Origin: Streptomyces flavofungini
Lineage (GTDB): Bacteria > Actinomycetota > Actinomycetes > Streptomycetales > Streptomycetaceae
DNA: 64,000 bases
NCBI RefSeq assembly: GCF_030388665.1
Contig: NZ_CP128847.1
Location: 62,001-126,000, forward strand
Direction: 5' to 3'
Below, piece after piece: positions 15,430 to 24,798 of this stretch. Within the stretch, counting starts at the first letter, position 1, and each line of letters starts with the position of its first letter. The notes below the pieces were generated by a model. It did not search any database. It saw nothing but the letters and a program-made list of their open reading frames with translations, and was not told the origin of the DNA. The position numbers and the translations under genes are program-made.

Positions 15430-18101
15430 CGCTCGCGATCCGGCACATCGTCGACAACATCGTGTGGACCAACGCGGGCACAGTGTGGGGCATCTGGACG
15501 GTCACGCCGCAGGGCTCGCGGTACATGGCCGAGCGTGCCCGCGAGGAGCTGCAGCACCGCATCACTTCCCTGGTCCGCTCGCTGCCGGGCGCGGCCCGCC
15601 TGTACGGGCTGTGCGCCCGCACTGATCCGGGGGAGGTCGTTGCGCGCACCATCGCCGGGATCGACTACCGCAGGCGGCCGCACTGGGCGGAGATCGCTGA
15701 CGCGCAGCTGCGGCTGCTGGCCGGGGAGGACCTGGACTCTCCGGTGGAGATGCACCGGCGGACCCTGTGGCTGGCAGTGCCGCTGGAGGCGGGCGGGGCA
15801 CGGGCAGAGGTATCCGCGGCGCTCGCCTCGGCCTGGGGCGAGCTGTCGGCGATGCTCGGCCTGCCCCCGGCCCCGGTACCCGCGCACGAAGTCGAGGACT
15901 ACCAGCAGCGGGCCCGCCAGCTGGCGGCCGAGCTCGGCGGCGGCCTGGACCTGGTCCCGGCCCGCCCGGCCGAGATCGTGTGGATGCATCAGCACGCGCT
16001 CGCACGCGGCCTGGACGAGTCGCTGCTGGCCGAGTCCGAGCGCTCCAGCCTGCGGGGCAGCCGCGTGGTCAGCGGCGTCCTACGGGCCCCCTCCCACGCC
16101 GACCTCGGGCAGGTGCGGCTGCTGGAAGGCGGCCACGACGCAACCGATGCCGCCCCGGTGAAGGAGGCCGCCCGCCCGGGCGGCAGCACTACCCTCGGCA
16201 GCGCACGGCGTGGCCGACGGCGTACCCGACACCAGGCGGGCCGACGGTGGCTGCAGGTCGAATCCGAGGCTGGAACCTCCTATCAGGCGCACCTGGCGCT
16301 GGCGGAGATGCCGCGCCGGTTCACCTCCGCGAGCGGCGACTTCCTGGCGCACCTGGACCGTCTGTCTTTCGGCGTCGACTGGGTCGTCGACCTCAAGGTG
16401 GTCCCCACCGAGAAGGTGATCGAGGAAGTCAAGAAGAAGAAGCGCGATCTGGTCGACCAGGCCGAGCAGTACTCCGCGCAGCGCGCCACCGGCCTGCCCG
16501 AGGACATCCACGACGCCGCCGAGGACCTCGGCGACCTCGGGGCGCGCGCGTCGCGCACCAGCGTGGAGGTCGAGGTCCAGTCCGTGACCGTCATGACGGT
16601 GTGGGCCGACACCCCCGCCGAATGCGACCGCCGGGCCGGAGCCCTGCAGGCCCGCCTGAAGGGCGCCAACTACCGTCTGGTGCGCCCGGTCGGCGGCCAG
16701 GAGGAGCTATTCACCCTCACCCTGCCCGCCACGGCGACGCCGCCGGCCACCCGCCAGTACGTGCAGCACCAGCTCGGCGAGGACTGGGCCATGCACGGCG
16801 CGCTCACCGGCCACAGCTTCGGTGACCCCACCGGCGCGATGATCGGCTTCAGCCAGGACGTCGGCACCGTCACCCCCACCCTGCTGGACATCGCCAACGC
16901 GCCCACGCAGAACGCCTCCGCGTCCTTCGGGATCGCAGGCGACCTGGGCGGCGGCAAGAGCGTCCTGCTCAAGATGATCGCCTCCGCCATCGTCGACCGC
17001 GGCGGCCGCGCCATCGCCATCGACCGCACCAAGCGCCGCGAGTGGGCAGCCTTCGCGGCGAGCGCCGCACCCGGCCGCAGCCAGGTCGTGGACGCGGCGA
17101 AGGCGGAGCTGTCCATCGACCCCCTGCGCGTCTTCGCCGACCCGGCCGTCGGGGCACGGTACGCGCTCAGCTACCTCACCGTGCAGCTCGGCGTGGGGCC
17201 GATGACCGAGCACGGCGCGCTGCTGAAGGCAGCCGTCAAGCAAGCGGCCGCGGCCACCACGCCGTGCATGGCCGAAGTCCTCGTCGCTCTGGCGGAGATG
17301 GCGGCGGGGGAGGGGCCGCGTGCGCTGCGGGCCGCCTCGCTGGTGGAGTGGCTGCAGGTCGCCGCCGACGAGCCGCTCGCCGCGAGTGTCTTTGATCCCG
17401 ACCTGCCGCCGCTGGACCTCTCCGCGGACGTTTCCAGCGACTTCGTGGTCATCACCACGAACGGGCTCACCCTGCCGCCCCGGGAGGCGGTGACCAACCC
17501 GGAGCTGATGCGCAATCAGCCCTTGGAGGCCCTCATCGGCCGCGCCGTGCTCTACCTGATCGCCGCCATAGCCCGCGAAACAGCGTTCACCGACCCCCGG
17601 TTCACGCTGATCCCGCTCGATGAGGCGTACTGGCTCACCTCCTCCGCCGAGGGGCAGGCCCTGTGCGACGAAGTCGTCTTCGACGGCCGCAAGCACGGCG
17701 CGGGCGTCGGCCTGGGCTGCCACGATGTCCGCGAACTCGGCACCTCCACCGGGCGCGGTCTGCTCGCCTACCGCTTCCTATCCCGCACCGCCGACCCGGT
17801 GCTCGCCGCCCGCGGCCTGGAGTGGCTCGGTCTGCCCGGTGACGACGAGGACCTCCTGCGCATCGTCACCACCGACCTGAGCCCGTTCGGAAAGGCCGAG
17901 CGAGCGGGGGAGTTCCTCGGCCGGGACCCGCGCATGCAGATCGGCCGCTTCAAGGCCCTGGTGCCCGACGTGGACCGCGTCTTGAACGCCATCTTCACCA
18001 CCCCCGAGGACACCCGCCCGCCGGCCGGCCCCCAGCCCGAGCCCACCTCCACCTCTGCCGTCCTGTCTGTGCTGCCGACCGCCGGGGGCCCTGATGCCTG
18101 A
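15426..18101 (+). CDS. VirB4/TcpF-like conjugation ATPase
   Basis: This cytoplasmic ATPase would energise the transfer channel. The 891-aa product has an N-terminal domain typical of VirB4 partners and a charged coiled segment (VIEEVKKKKRDLVDQAEQ, about residues 330-347). It then has a Walker A P-loop GIAGDLGGGKSVLLKM (about residues 500-515) and a Walker B/E motif FTLIPLDEAYWL (about 725-736). A Gln/Arg-containing C-terminal motif around GLGCHDVREL may be the sensor. GTG 15426 overlaps the previous TGA. The domain order, length and neighbours fit VirB4 rather than the coupling protein VirD4. No separate FtsK/TraB-type coupling protein is seen in the window. Confidence 0.85.
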   Translation: MTLAIRHIVDNIVWTNAGTVWGIWTVTPQGSRYMAERAREELQHRITSLVRSLPGAARLYGLCARTDPGEVVARTIAGIDYRRRPHWAEIADAQLRLLAGEDLDSPVEMHRRTLWLAVPLEAGGARAEVSAALASAWGELSAMLGLPPAPVPAHEVEDYQQRARQLAAELGGGLDLVPARPAEIVWMHQHALARGLDESLLAESERSSLRGSRVVSGVLRAPSHADLGQVRLLEGGHDATDAAPVKEAARPGGSTTLGSARRGRRRTRHQAGRRWLQVESEAGTSYQAHLALAEMPRRFTSASGDFLAHLDRLSFGVDWVVDLKVVPTEKVIEEVKKKKRDLVDQAEQYSAQRATGLPEDIHDAAEDLGDLGARASRTSVEVEVQSVTVMTVWADTPAECDRRAGALQARLKGANYRLVRPVGGQEELFTLTLPATATPPATRQYVQHQLGEDWAMHGALTGHSFGDPTGAMIGFSQDVGTVTPTLLDIANAPTQNASASFGIAGDLGGGKSVLLKMIASAIVDRGGRAIAIDRTKRREWAAFAASAAPGRSQVVDAAKAELSIDPLRVFADPAVGARYALSYLTVQLGVGPMTEHGALLKAAVKQAAAATTPCMAEVLVALAEMAAGEGPRALRAASLVEWLQVAADEPLAASVFDPDLPPLDLSADVSSDFVVITTNGLTLPPREAVTNPELMRNQPLEALIGRAVLYLIAAIARETAFTDPRFTLIPLDEAYWLTSSAEGQALCDEVVFDGRKHGAGVGLGCHDVRELGTSTGRGLLAYRFLSRTADPVLAARGLEWLGLPGDDEDLLRIVTTDLSPFGKAERAGEFLGRDPRMQIGRFKALVPDVDRVLNAIFTTPEDTRPPAGPQPEPTSTSAVLSVLPTAGGPDA

Positions 18102-18459
18102 CACCTTCTCCACCGGCCCGCTGCGCCGCTGGGCCGTGACACTCACTGTGGTCCTGGCCGCGGTCACGGTCGTCAGCGCCGTGCTGCTGCTCCCGCACCT
18201 GCTGCTGCCCCGGATCGGCGACGCCTTCACCTCTCCTCCCGCGCACCGCTCCGCCCCACCGCGTCCCGCGGACGGCAGCGACGCCTGCCAGCTGGTCGCC
18301 GGCCCCGCGAAGTCCTTCTGCCAGCGCGGTGAGCAGGACACGGAAGTCGCGCCCACCCCGGGAGACCGTGCCGGGGTCAGTGTTACGAGCGCGATCCTGC
18401 TGGCCCCCGCCGTGCTCGGCGTCGCGGTGATCCTGGCCAGCCGCCGGAGCACGTCATGA
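18094..18459 (+). CDS. Small membrane protein with C-x4-GPA-x3-C motif
   Basis: ATG 18094 overlaps the end of the ATPase gene. The 121-aa product has an N-terminal membrane helix (about residues 14-38), an extracytoplasmic loop with CQLVAGPAKSFCQ (about residues 65-77) and a C-terminal helix (about 98-114). The Cys-x4-GPA-x3-Cys motif occurs three more times in the next gene product, so the two proteins probably share a disulfide-bonded extracellular element. No family recognised. Confidence 0.65.
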   Translation: MPDTFSTGPLRRWAVTLTVVLAAVTVVSAVLLLPHLLLPRIGDAFTSPPAHRSAPPRPADGSDACQLVAGPAKSFCQRGEQDTEVAPTPGDRAGVSVTSAILLAPAVLGVAVILASRRSTS

Positions 18460-20945
18460 CGGCCGCCGACCGCCGCCGGTGGACGAGGGCCGGGACCGTC
18501 ACCGCCCTGACCGCCCTGGTGCTGGTCCTCAGTACCGCCCCGTCCTTTGCTGACACCGGCGGCGGCTCCGGAGGCCTCCTCGCGCCGCTCGACGTCACCA
18601 CCAGCGAGGGCGCGCCGCTGTCCCGCTACGAGCTGACGGCCAGCGACGACGGCCCGATCGCCACCGTCATGAAGTTCCTCCTCTCCGGGATGTTCGCGCT
18701 CTCCCGCACCATCGTCGGCTTCGACTGCTGGCTGGTCGACTGGGCCTACCGCTTCCCGGTCCTGGAGAAGATGGCCGGCCCCGCACAGAAGATCTCCGAC
18801 GCCTACCAGCACGACATCATCGGACCGCTCGGCATGGCAGCAGCCTTCTTGGCCTGGGCCTTCACCTTCGGACTCATCCTGATCATGCGGGGAAGGGTGG
18901 CCCGCGGCGCAGGCGAGATCCTGCTGACCCTGCTCATCGCCGCATTCGCCGCGAGCACCCTCGTACGCCCCTCGATCCTGCTGGGCCACGACGGGCCGAT
19001 CCAGCACACCCAGCGCGCCGCCCTGGAAGCCGCATCGATCACCGCCAACGGCGGCGACAAGACCAAGGGCGCCAGCCCGTGCGACCTCCTCAGCGGGCCC
19101 GCCCAGACCACCTGCCGCCAGAGCGAGAACTCCTCCTCCGGTGCGACGGCAGCAGAGAAGAAGCGTCAGCGCACGGCGGCATGCGCCTCGGTCACCGGTC
19201 CGGCCCGCGCCACCTGCATGCAGTCCGGACGGCCGCTGGCCGCCGCGGACGTGTCCAAGCCGATCACCCGCACGCTCACCGACACCCTCGTCGTGCAGCC
19301 CTACATGCTGCTGCAGTACGGCCGAGCCATCGACCAGGACAGCCCGCTCTACAAGACCCACAAACGCCTCATCAAGCCGCCCAAGGACAAGGAAGACCCC
19401 TGCAAATGGGTCTACGGGCCCGCCAAGGACCAATGCGACCAAGGCGAGGGCGAACACGGCGCCCAGCGCGAACTGGACAAGCAGGGCAAGGAAGGCAAAG
19501 CCGCCGCCGACTATATGGAGACGGCCACCTGGGAGCGCCTCCTGGGCGCCTTGCTCGTCCTCCTCGTCGTCATCATCATCTCCGTCGTCATCCTGGCGAT
19601 GGTCATGGCCCTGTTCGTCGCCCAGTTCGGCTGTGTGATCGCCGCCGTGTGCACCGGAGTCGTGTTCGCCTGGGCCCTGCTGCCCGGCCCCAACCGCTAC
19701 GCGCTGTGGAAGTGGGTCGGCGTCTATGCCTCCGCGTGCATCGTGCTGTTCGGCGTCGCGATCTTCATCCCCCTGTTCGGTGTCGCCGCCCGGGCCCTGC
19801 TCGCCGACAACTCCACCCCGATGATGGAGCGGCTACTGACCCTCGTCGGCCTCGCCGTCACCGCACTGGCCGGGCACCGCATCATGCTGCGCAAGGGCAC
19901 CGGCGTCGGGCGCCGCTTCGCCGAACGAATGCGCTACGCCCGCGTCGGCGGCAGCCACATGATGGGCGACCACGCGGCCGCCACCGCGTCCGCGATGTCC
20001 TCCCTCGGGTACAGCGGCGGCATCGGCAGTTCACCCGCACACCAGTCCTTCCTCAGCCGCCATGCCGGACTCTCCCTCGGCCTGCGGGCCCTGGGCGATT
20101 CCACGGGCCTGCCCGGACACCCCGGCGCTGTCCTGGCCGAGGCCGGAGCTGAAGGCCGCCGCGCCCTGGCCCCTCTGGCCCTCGGCGCGCGTACCGCGCA
20201 CGCCGCCCTGATCGGCCCGTCCCACAAGGGGAAGCACCCGCACCCTGGGGCGGCACCGGCCGGCGCGCAGGCGCCGGGCGGCGAGCACCCCTCCACACCG
20301 ACGGTCATCGACGGCCGTACCGGACGCATCATCAGCCGCGGCAGCCCGCCATCCGGCTTCACGCCCTTCGGCACGCGCCTCGAGGCCGGTCTCAAACGCA
20401 CCCGCGGCGGCCGCGTCCTGGTCGGCACGACCAAGGCGGCCTACTACTCCACCGTGGGCCTGCCCGCCACCTGGACCCGGATCCGCCGCGCGAAGAGCAC
20501 CCTGACCAGCGACCTGCACCAGGAACTCGGCCGCCAGCGCGCCCACTACGCCGACACCGCCAGCCAGTGGGCCCTCGACACCTACGACGGCCTGCGCGGC
20601 GGAACCACCCGCGGACACCGCCCCGACGACACCTCGGCTCCCGCCCCGCTGTTCGACCCCACCACCTACTCCGCGCCGTACCACGAGCCCGATTACGGAG
20701 GGCCGGACTACGGGGAGCGCGGCTACGCCGAACCGCCGGTCGTCAGCGAACCCCACACCGACCCGGTTCGCCCGAGCAGCTCCCGCGACGGCGCCGACGA
20801 CCTCCACGCCGCCCTCGAGTGGCTGCACTCCAGGGACGAAGAGCAGCCCCGACGCCGCGACGGCGCCGCGGACGAGGTCGGGCCGGGCACACCGCCCCTC
20901 AACTTCCGCCCCCGACCTGACGAAGACGGGGGAGAGGGCCGGTGA
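18456..20945 (+). CDS. VirB6/TrbL-like polytopic conjugation protein
   Basis: The 829-aa product starts with a signal-like helix (ALTALVLVLSTAPSFA, about residues 18-33). It has several further membrane segments (about 67-85, 127-147, 152-170, 355-380, 385-405, 418-440 and 455-470) and a long hydrophilic Pro-rich tail. This is the topology of the channel component VirB6/TrbL. The large loop between the first and second membrane clusters has three copies of a C-x4-GPA-x3-C motif (CDLLSGPAQTTC, CASVTGPARATC, CKWVYGPAKDQC). It overlaps both neighbours by 4 bp and follows the VirB4-like gene, so it is very likely part of the same machine. Confidence 0.75.
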   Translation: MTAADRRRWTRAGTVTALTALVLVLSTAPSFADTGGGSGGLLAPLDVTTSEGAPLSRYELTASDDGPIATVMKFLLSGMFALSRTIVGFDCWLVDWAYRFPVLEKMAGPAQKISDAYQHDIIGPLGMAAAFLAWAFTFGLILIMRGRVARGAGEILLTLLIAAFAASTLVRPSILLGHDGPIQHTQRAALEAASITANGGDKTKGASPCDLLSGPAQTTCRQSENSSSGATAAEKKRQRTAACASVTGPARATCMQSGRPLAAADVSKPITRTLTDTLVVQPYMLLQYGRAIDQDSPLYKTHKRLIKPPKDKEDPCKWVYGPAKDQCDQGEGEHGAQRELDKQGKEGKAAADYMETATWERLLGALLVLLVVIIISVVILAMVMALFVAQFGCVIAAVCTGVVFAWALLPGPNRYALWKWVGVYASACIVLFGVAIFIPLFGVAARALLADNSTPMMERLLTLVGLAVTALAGHRIMLRKGTGVGRRFAERMRYARVGGSHMMGDHAAATASAMSSLGYSGGIGSSPAHQSFLSRHAGLSLGLRALGDSTGLPGHPGAVLAEAGAEGRRALAPLALGARTAHAALIGPSHKGKHPHPGAAPAGAQAPGGEHPSTPTVIDGRTGRIISRGSPPSGFTPFGTRLEAGLKRTRGGRVLVGTTKAAYYSTVGLPATWTRIRRAKSTLTSDLHQELGRQRAHYADTASQWALDTYDGLRGGTTRGHRPDDTSAPAPLFDPTTYSAPYHEPDYGGPDYGERGYAEPPVVSEPHTDPVRPSSSRDGADDLHAALEWLHSRDEEQPRRRDGAADEVGPGTPPLNFRPRPDEDGGEGR

Positions 20946-22048
20946 AGACGAAGCTCGGCTGTGCCACCCTGCTCCTGGTCGTGCTCGCTGCCCCGGTCCT
21001 GCTCGTCCTGGTCGTCGCGGCCCGCGAACCCGCCGCACCACCGATGGAGACCGTCGGCAAGGTCTCCGGCATCCCGCAGCGGATGCTCGCCGCCTACCAG
21101 AACGCCGCCACCCGCCTGCCCGACGAGGTCCCCAAGTGCAAGGGCATGCGTTGGCCGATCCTGGCCGGCATCGCCAAGATCGAGTCCAACCACGCCGGCG
21201 GCCGCAAGATCGCCGCGACCGGTGACATCACGCCCCGCATCCTCGGTGTCCTCCTCAACGGCTCCGGCGCCGGAGGCAACACGACTACCTTCAACGACAC
21301 CGACAACGGCCGGTGGGACGGGACCAGTTCAGGGGAGCGAGCGGTGGGCCCCTTCCAGTTCCTGCCCTCGACCTGGGAGACCAACGGCCGCGACGCCAAC
21401 GACGACGGCGAGACCAACCCCCACAACGCCGACGATGCCGCCCTCGGCGCCGCCGTCTACCTGTGCGGCAACGGCCGCAACCTCGCCGACCGCTCCCAGC
21501 TCAAGAGCGCGATCTTCCAGTACAACCGCTCCGACGCCTACGTCGCCGACGTAACGTCGTGGATCGACCGCTACAGCCAGCTCGGCAACGGCACCATCCG
21601 CATCGGCCAGGGCGTCACGGGCGATGCCCGCACCGTCATCAACGCCGCCCTCGAGGAGAAGGGCACCCCCTACTCCTGGGGCGGCGGCACCGCCAACGGG
21701 CCCAGCCGCGGACACTGCTGCTCCCCGAGCGGCAAGTCCGGCGCCAACATCACCGGCTACGACTGCTCGGGCCTGACCACCTACGCCTACGCCCAGGTCG
21801 GCATCAGCCTGCCGCGCACCGCCGCCGCCCAGGCCCAGCGCGGCAAACGCATCCCCGCCAGCCGCGGCATCGGCGCACTGCGCCCCGGCGACCTCGTGTT
21901 CTTCGGCTACGGCAGCGACAGCACCATCTACCACGTCGGCATCTACCTCGGCGACGGACAGATGATCAACGCCGCCCGTCCCGGAACCAAGGTCCGCACC
22001 GAACCCATCTGGGACCACGGATACGCCGGAGGAACCCGCCTACTGTGA
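20942..22048 (+). CDS. Bifunctional cell-wall hydrolase (lytic transglycosylase plus NlpC/P60)
   Basis: This enzyme would cut peptidoglycan so the conjugation apparatus can pass. The 368-aa product has an N-terminal signal/anchor helix. A lytic-transglycosylase-type domain (about residues 60-220) follows, with catalytic Glu in GIAKIESNHAGG and the AVGPFQFLPSTW motif. A C-terminal NlpC/P60 peptidase domain (about 240-368) has Cys in TGYDCSGLTTYA, His in IYHVGIYLG and LRPGDLVFF. This two-domain arrangement is that of CwlT/TcpG-type conjugation hydrolases. GTG 20942 overlaps the previous stop. It has all expected catalytic residues. Confidence 0.88.
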   Translation: MKTKLGCATLLLVVLAAPVLLVLVVAAREPAAPPMETVGKVSGIPQRMLAAYQNAATRLPDEVPKCKGMRWPILAGIAKIESNHAGGRKIAATGDITPRILGVLLNGSGAGGNTTTFNDTDNGRWDGTSSGERAVGPFQFLPSTWETNGRDANDDGETNPHNADDAALGAAVYLCGNGRNLADRSQLKSAIFQYNRSDAYVADVTSWIDRYSQLGNGTIRIGQGVTGDARTVINAALEEKGTPYSWGGGTANGPSRGHCCSPSGKSGANITGYDCSGLTTYAYAQVGISLPRTAAAQAQRGKRIPASRGIGALRPGDLVFFGYGSDSTIYHVGIYLGDGQMINAARPGTKVRTEPIWDHGYAGGTRLL

Positions 22049-22168
22049 ACGCAATTCCCTATTGTAGGGCCGCATTTGAGTTGGCCTTTTCTCATCGTTC
22101 TGTCCTCGATGTGTCCGTTTGGGCAGAGAAGCGCCCGGTCATCCTCGCGGTCCTGGCGCCAGTGCAAC

Positions 22169-22474
22169 TCACCTCTGTTCGCGGCGAGTCCAGTAGGCGA
22201 AGAGCGCTGCGGCGAGCACAACGCCAACCACAGCCCCGATCCCGAAACCAGCGAGGCCGCCCCAGACGGGACCAGCCACGTCCGGATCATGATCCCCCCG
22301 AAGGATGGCCCCGTAGAACGTCGGGCCCCCGGCTGTGAGCACGCCGAAGACCAGCATGGGTACGCCCGCAAGAGGGTCGCCGTTGCGGTTGCCGCGCACG
22401 GCCGAGATCAGCACTGCCGCCGCTGTGGCCGTGGCCAGGGTGACAGCCGCGTAGTACGGGTCGTACAGATCCAT
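22169..22474 (-). CDS. Small membrane protein
   Basis: A 101-aa protein in the opposite direction to the transfer operon, starting at ATG 22474 (MDLYDPYYAAV) behind GGGGGA. It has three hydrophobic stretches (AAVTLATATAAAVLISAV, MLVFGVLTAGGPTFYGAI and GFGIGAVVGVVLAAALFAYW). Function unknown. A longer upstream frame exists but lacks a ribosome site. Confidence 0.6.
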   Translation of the reverse strand: MDLYDPYYAAVTLATATAAAVLISAVRGNRNGDPLAGVPMLVFGVLTAGGPTFYGAILRGDHDPDVAGPVWGGLAGFGIGAVVGVVLAAALFAYWTRREQR

Positions 22475-22641
22475 CAAGTCCCCCGGGCGTCGTGGGTTGC
22501 GAATGCGGACCCAAGGTATGGGGCTGCACCGACAACCAGGACTGATCCATTCCCGTGCCCCGTCAGGAAGTGGACACAGGAAGGTCAAGAACCTACACCT
22601 ATGCAGATTCCGATTTTGGCGTCCCAGAGGAGGACGAGGCC

Positions 22642-22953
22642 ATGCTGACCTCCATCACGAGGCGCCTGCGCCAGCTCATGCAGCAGATCCGCACACACCA
22701 CCTTCAGACGCGCAGGCTGACCCGGCATCACATCACCGCCGCCGAGATCCCGGTCCTGGTAGACGCTGCTGGCCACGCCCCGTTCGCCGCACACGACGTG
22801 ACCCACGCCCTGCGCGGTATCGCCACAACCCTCCGCGAACACCCCGAGCTCTCGTCCGCTGACGCCCTCAACGAGATCGCCGACCAGTGGGACATGGGCG
22901 CCCTCACCGCGCTCAACGGCCGGGCTGACGGGAAGAACAAGGACGAGGTGTGA
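22642..22953 (+). CDS. Hypothetical transfer-operon protein
   Basis: ATG 22642 follows GAGGAGGACGAGG. The 103-aa product is mostly helical and basic at the N-terminus (SITRRLRQLMQQIRTHHLQT), with an acidic C-terminus. The stop overlaps the GTG of the next gene. Not recognised. Being coupled to a membrane-anchored protein of transfer type, it may be an accessory of the conjugation system. Confidence 0.6.
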   Translation: MLTSITRRLRQLMQQIRTHHLQTRRLTRHHITAAEIPVLVDAAGHAPFAAHDVTHALRGIATTLREHPELSSADALNEIADQWDMGALTALNGRADGKNKDEV

Positions 22954-23528
22954 GGCCCTCACCCGCTGTAGATCGACCGGACAAAGCCGCCAAGTGGCCG
23001 TTCCTGGCAGCTGCCGCCTGCGTCCTGATCGGCATCGTCCTGCTGCTCCCCGCCGAGGGCCCGCAAGGCTCCCCGCGGGAGTCGGCCGCCTCCACGAACT
23101 CGGCGCCCCCACCCGAGCCGGTGGATTCCCGCCGGAAGGCCTCGGCCGCCGCCGACATTCCAGTCCCGGGAGACGGCCCTGGCGGTGACCACGCCGTCCA
23201 GCGGCTCTTGGAGCGCTCCTCGCCTGCTGACCTTCCCCGTCGGACCGAGAAGCACCTCGTGTCCCTGGCCTCACGTGCCTGGACCGCCGAGCTCACCGGC
23301 GCCGAACGCTCCCAGTGGCCCGGATATTTCTCCGGACAGGCGCTGCGGGCCCCCTACCGCGACGTACGGATCCAGGCCGGGATCGCCCGGTCCGTCGACG
23401 GCCGCTCCGATCGTGCCCGTGTCCGGCTCGTCTGGGCGGGAACTGACCCCGCGGGAGAAGCCCAGGACGGCCGTCCCGCCCAAGTCCTGCTGGCCCGCCA
23501 CAACTCCAGATGGGAACCACTACGCTGA
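22950..23528 (+). CDS. Membrane-anchored extracytoplasmic protein
   Basis: GTG 22950 overlaps the preceding TGA. The 192-aa product has one N-terminal membrane helix (WPFLAAAACVLIGIVLLLPA, about residues 16-35), a Pro/Ser-rich linker and a C-terminal beta-rich domain (RIQAGIARSVDGRSDRARVR, then LVWAGTDPAGE). This resembles one repeat of the TcpC/VirB8-like fold, so a conjugation accessory role is possible. That is inference. Confidence 0.6.
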   Translation: MRPSPAVDRPDKAAKWPFLAAAACVLIGIVLLLPAEGPQGSPRESAASTNSAPPPEPVDSRRKASAAADIPVPGDGPGGDHAVQRLLERSSPADLPRRTEKHLVSLASRAWTAELTGAERSQWPGYFSGQALRAPYRDVRIQAGIARSVDGRSDRARVRLVWAGTDPAGEAQDGRPAQVLLARHNSRWEPLR

Positions 23529-23575
23529 CCACCGCCTAGAGATGAGAGCGGGAGCTCACGACTGCCCCTCCCGGG

Positions 23576-24148
23576 CTAGGGGAGTGGCTCCGTGCCGTCC
23601 TGCTCGCCGTCTGCCGGGGCCGAACCGACGTTGAGGCCAACGAGGCGGGCGGTCGGATCAGTGGCGGCGCGGCCGGCACCCACTGTCTTACTGGATGGGG
23701 GCCGAGAGGGCTCGGTGGCTGCCTTGGGAATGGCCATGTGGGCGAGGGCGGACCGGAAGACGGACACGTTCTTGGTGCTCATCTCGTAGCCGATGGCCTT
23801 TTGCCAGCTTGGCTTCTGCGGGTCGTACACCACCTTGATGGGCGCCGCGGTGCCCTGCGGCCACCAGCCCGAGCGTACGCCGCGCGGGATCGCGCGGGAC
23901 AGCGCGACGGTGGGGCCGTTGAGCTTGCCGATGACCCTGCGGAGTTTCTCGGCGTCGGCGTAGCCGTCGGCCACGACCAGCTCGGCAAACCGGCGGGCGC
24001 CGGCGGGAAGTGAACGGATGTACTTTTCGGCCCTCTCGACGGTCCACTCGGTGTCCGCCGTGACGGTCAGCTCGTGGTGGTGCGCGGCGAGCAGTTTGAG
24101 CAACTTCCTCTCGAACTCCTCACTCGCGCCTTCGATGATGATTCTCAT
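23576..24148 (-). CDS. Hypothetical DNA-binding-like protein
   Basis: The 190-aa product begins MRIIIEGASEEFERKLLKLLA. The central region (RSLPAGARRFAELVVADGYA, then DAEKLRRVIGKLNGPTVAL) looks helical and is basic, and the C-terminus is a low-complexity tail. The start is ATG 24148. I recognise no catalytic motif or named family. It is transcribed toward the end of the transfer block. Confidence 0.6.
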   Translation of the reverse strand: MRIIIEGASEEFERKLLKLLAAHHHELTVTADTEWTVERAEKYIRSLPAGARRFAELVVADGYADAEKLRRVIGKLNGPTVALSRAIPRGVRSGWWPQGTAAPIKVVYDPQKPSWQKAIGYEMSTKNVSVFRSALAHMAIPKAATEPSRPPSSKTVGAGRAATDPTARLVGLNVGSAPADGEQDGTEPLP

Positions 24149-24494
24149 GAAGCCTTCCGACGGAAACTTGCCCGGTTCTACGGGTTCTGCATGGAAAGTA
24201 TGTCCCGCCCAGGAACGCTAGGCCCCCGGGGGCCCGTTGAATCGCTCCGCGCTGACCGCGAACTGGGGAAGGAGGATAGAGTGCATGGACTTCCGACCGG
24301 TCGCGCGCACCACGGGAGCGCTTGCTTCGGTCGGCGAGCACGCATGGGGCTGTGTCCAGTGGCAGGGGCCCGGGTCAGGACGGGGGCGAGCTGGCGAGTG
24401 CGAGCGCGGCTTCTTGTGCGGAATGATCAGTTACCTGGGCCGACGGCATGACATGCCCGGCCAGCGTCCCGCCCGGCAGGGCTGACCTGCCGCG
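24149..24494. other. Gene-free stretch
   Basis: About 350 bp with no convincing gene on either strand. A + strand frame at 24237-24485 has no ribosome site and reads as low-complexity. No repeats or strong hairpins were noticed. It probably holds the promoter for the minus-strand gene ending at 23576. Confidence 0.4.
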
Positions 24495-24785
24495 TCACGC
24501 GGCGGAATCGTCATCGAGCGCCAGCTCAGCAACCCACATCTGGGCGGCGGTGAGGTTCGGCGCGGTGCCGACCGCCTGGTAGGTGAAGTTGTCCCATTCC
24601 TCCAGGACCCGTGGCTCGTCGGGTCGGAGGTGGCCGGCGCCTCCGTGCACGGGCCGGTGGCGGCGGTAGATGTCCATCGGCGGCCGGCGCCGCTTGTCGT
24701 ACGCGGCGAGCGGGTCGTCGGTGTTCATGCGCGGGACGGCGCGGGAGGGCTGGTTCGGGGGTCCGGGACGGGAGTGCTTGCCCAT
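24495..24785 (-). CDS. Small hypothetical protein
   Basis: The start is ATG 24785 (MGKHSRPGPPNQPSRA). The 96-aa product has a basic disordered N-terminus and an acidic helical C-terminus (NLTAAQMWVAELALDDDSAA). It begins 14 bp after the end of the truncated regulator gene on the same strand, so it was probably that regulator's operon partner. Not recognised. Confidence 0.55.
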   Translation of the reverse strand: MGKHSRPGPPNQPSRAVPRMNTDDPLAAYDKRRRPPMDIYRRHRPVHGGAGHLRPDEPRVLEEWDNFTYQAVGTAPNLTAAQMWVAELALDDDSAA

Positions 24786-24798
24786 GTGTTCGATGCTC

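Noticed and set aside
24237..24485. Small + strand frame with a Cys-containing C-terminal half as a possible peptide gene
   Set aside because: No ribosome site, Arg/Gly-rich composition and no partner genes.
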